A stretch of 5,696 nucleotides of DNA from Chloroflexota bacterium (lineage in GTDB: Bacteria > Chloroflexota > Anaerolineae > B4-G1). Shown piece after piece: positions 5,409 through 5,696 of the stretch; position 1 is the stretch's first letter; the number at the start of each line of letters is the position of its first letter. The stretch spans positions 1 to 5,696 of the forward strand of contig QMOC01000201.1 in NCBI GenBank assembly GCA_003648085.1, in the 5' to 3' direction. Below the pieces are notes generated by a model, which did not search any database, was not told the DNA's origin, and saw only the letters and a list, made by a program, of their open reading frames with translations. The position numbers and the translations under genes are program-made.

Positions 5409-5410
5409 TA
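5409..5410. repeat. TA target dinucleotide, right flank of the IS
   Basis: TA immediately outside the right terminal repeat. Bases beyond the TA differ between the two sides (GACA-TA versus, in the same orientation, TTAC-TA), so the duplication or shared target is limited to these two bases. Confidence 0.75.
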
Positions 5411-5696
5411 GTAAACTGCGATACTGAGCGATCAGCCTGCGCCACAGATCACATGCAATAATCCCAGACATTAGAAGAACTAGAGCGGATGCCTGCTGTG
5501 CCCATCCTGGCATTTGAACGTCTTTGAACAGGAAGGCCAGTGCTCCCACAATGGCCGCATTGACAGAGAGATAAGCGGTCGTCACAGCCTGACGACGCTC
5601 TGTCAACTTGTTGACCTGTCCCAGAAAGAGTTGATATTCATCGCTGTCTGTCAAGCCAATCCCCTTTCTCTGCTTAAGCTGCGAGACGTCTTGATC

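Larger units (their letters stand above)
5331..5696 (-). pseudogene. Truncated two-helix membrane protein, RipA-like, partial at window edge
   Basis: The frame is open to the window edge (codons from 5696 read DQDVSQLKQRKGIGL). An internal TTG at 5654 preceded by AAGGGG could be the start, giving 107 aa. The host part has DEYQLFLGQVNKLTERRQAV, a first hydrophobic helix (YLSVNAAIVGALAFLF), a short loop and a second helix (ASALVLLMSGIIACDLW), followed by WRRLIAQYRSLL. This layout, E-R-R-Q before helix 1 and W-R-x-L-I-x-QY after helix 2, recalls the RipA-family octameric membrane proteins; that match is from memory and moderate. At 5408 the IS begins, so the last 25 residues (VHFHRIN onward) are encoded by the element and the cytoplasmic C-terminal region of the family is lost. 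The frame stops at 5331-5333, overlapping the transposase start. Confidence 0.6.

Overview
The window looks like a chromosomal piece of a GC-rich, Gram-positive-like or monoderm bacterium, most plausibly a member of the Chloroflexota (Anaerolineae/Caldilineae type). This is inferred from two lipoproteins with long Thr/Pro-rich linkers after the lipobox, a MecA-type penicillin-binding protein, a Maf C-terminus of the kind I associate with that phylum, and a palindromic REP-like repeat. No rRNA, tRNA or CRISPR is present, so the taxonomy is a judgement and not a measurement.

Everything that looks real is on the minus strand, so transcription runs from high to low coordinates. From right to left: (1) 5696-5409, a small two-helix membrane protein resembling the RipA-family octameric membrane proteins, open at the window edge and cut off by an insertion sequence; (2) 5408-4223, a complete 1186-bp IS630-family element with 29-bp imperfect terminal inverted repeats, flanking TA dinucleotides and an intact 359-aa DDE transposase; (3) 4222-3962, the C-terminal third of a Maf-type nucleotide pyrophosphatase whose N-terminus is missing, ending inside a 60-bp REP-like palindrome (3948-4007); (4) 3890-3862, a near-consensus sigma70-type promoter; (5) 3854-1671, a full-length class B penicillin-binding protein (727 aa, lipoprotein, MecA_N + dimerisation + transpeptidase domains); (6) 1670-1341, a 330-base spacer with two TATAAT promoters, a short antitoxin-like ORF remnant with a strong ribosome-binding site, and a structured mRNA leader; (7) 1340-3, a family 1 extracellular solute-binding lipoprotein whose signal peptide is written in a heptanucleotide tandem repeat.

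The two intact host genes are both exported, lipid-anchored proteins with separate promoters: one cross-links peptidoglycan, the other probably captures a sugar or similar solute outside the membrane. They do not form an obvious pathway. The right-hand part is a rearrangement scar: the IS sits between two unrelated truncated genes, which is what recombination between two IS copies would leave. The most interesting signals are the frame-neutral heptamer repeat at the start of the solute-binding lipoprotein, the structured leader before it, a predicted Cys3-His metal site with the spacing of the PBP2 zinc site, the apparently leaderless PBP mRNA, and the ATGA overlap and hairpin controlling the transposase start. 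I see no evidence for a new defence or biosynthetic system here.
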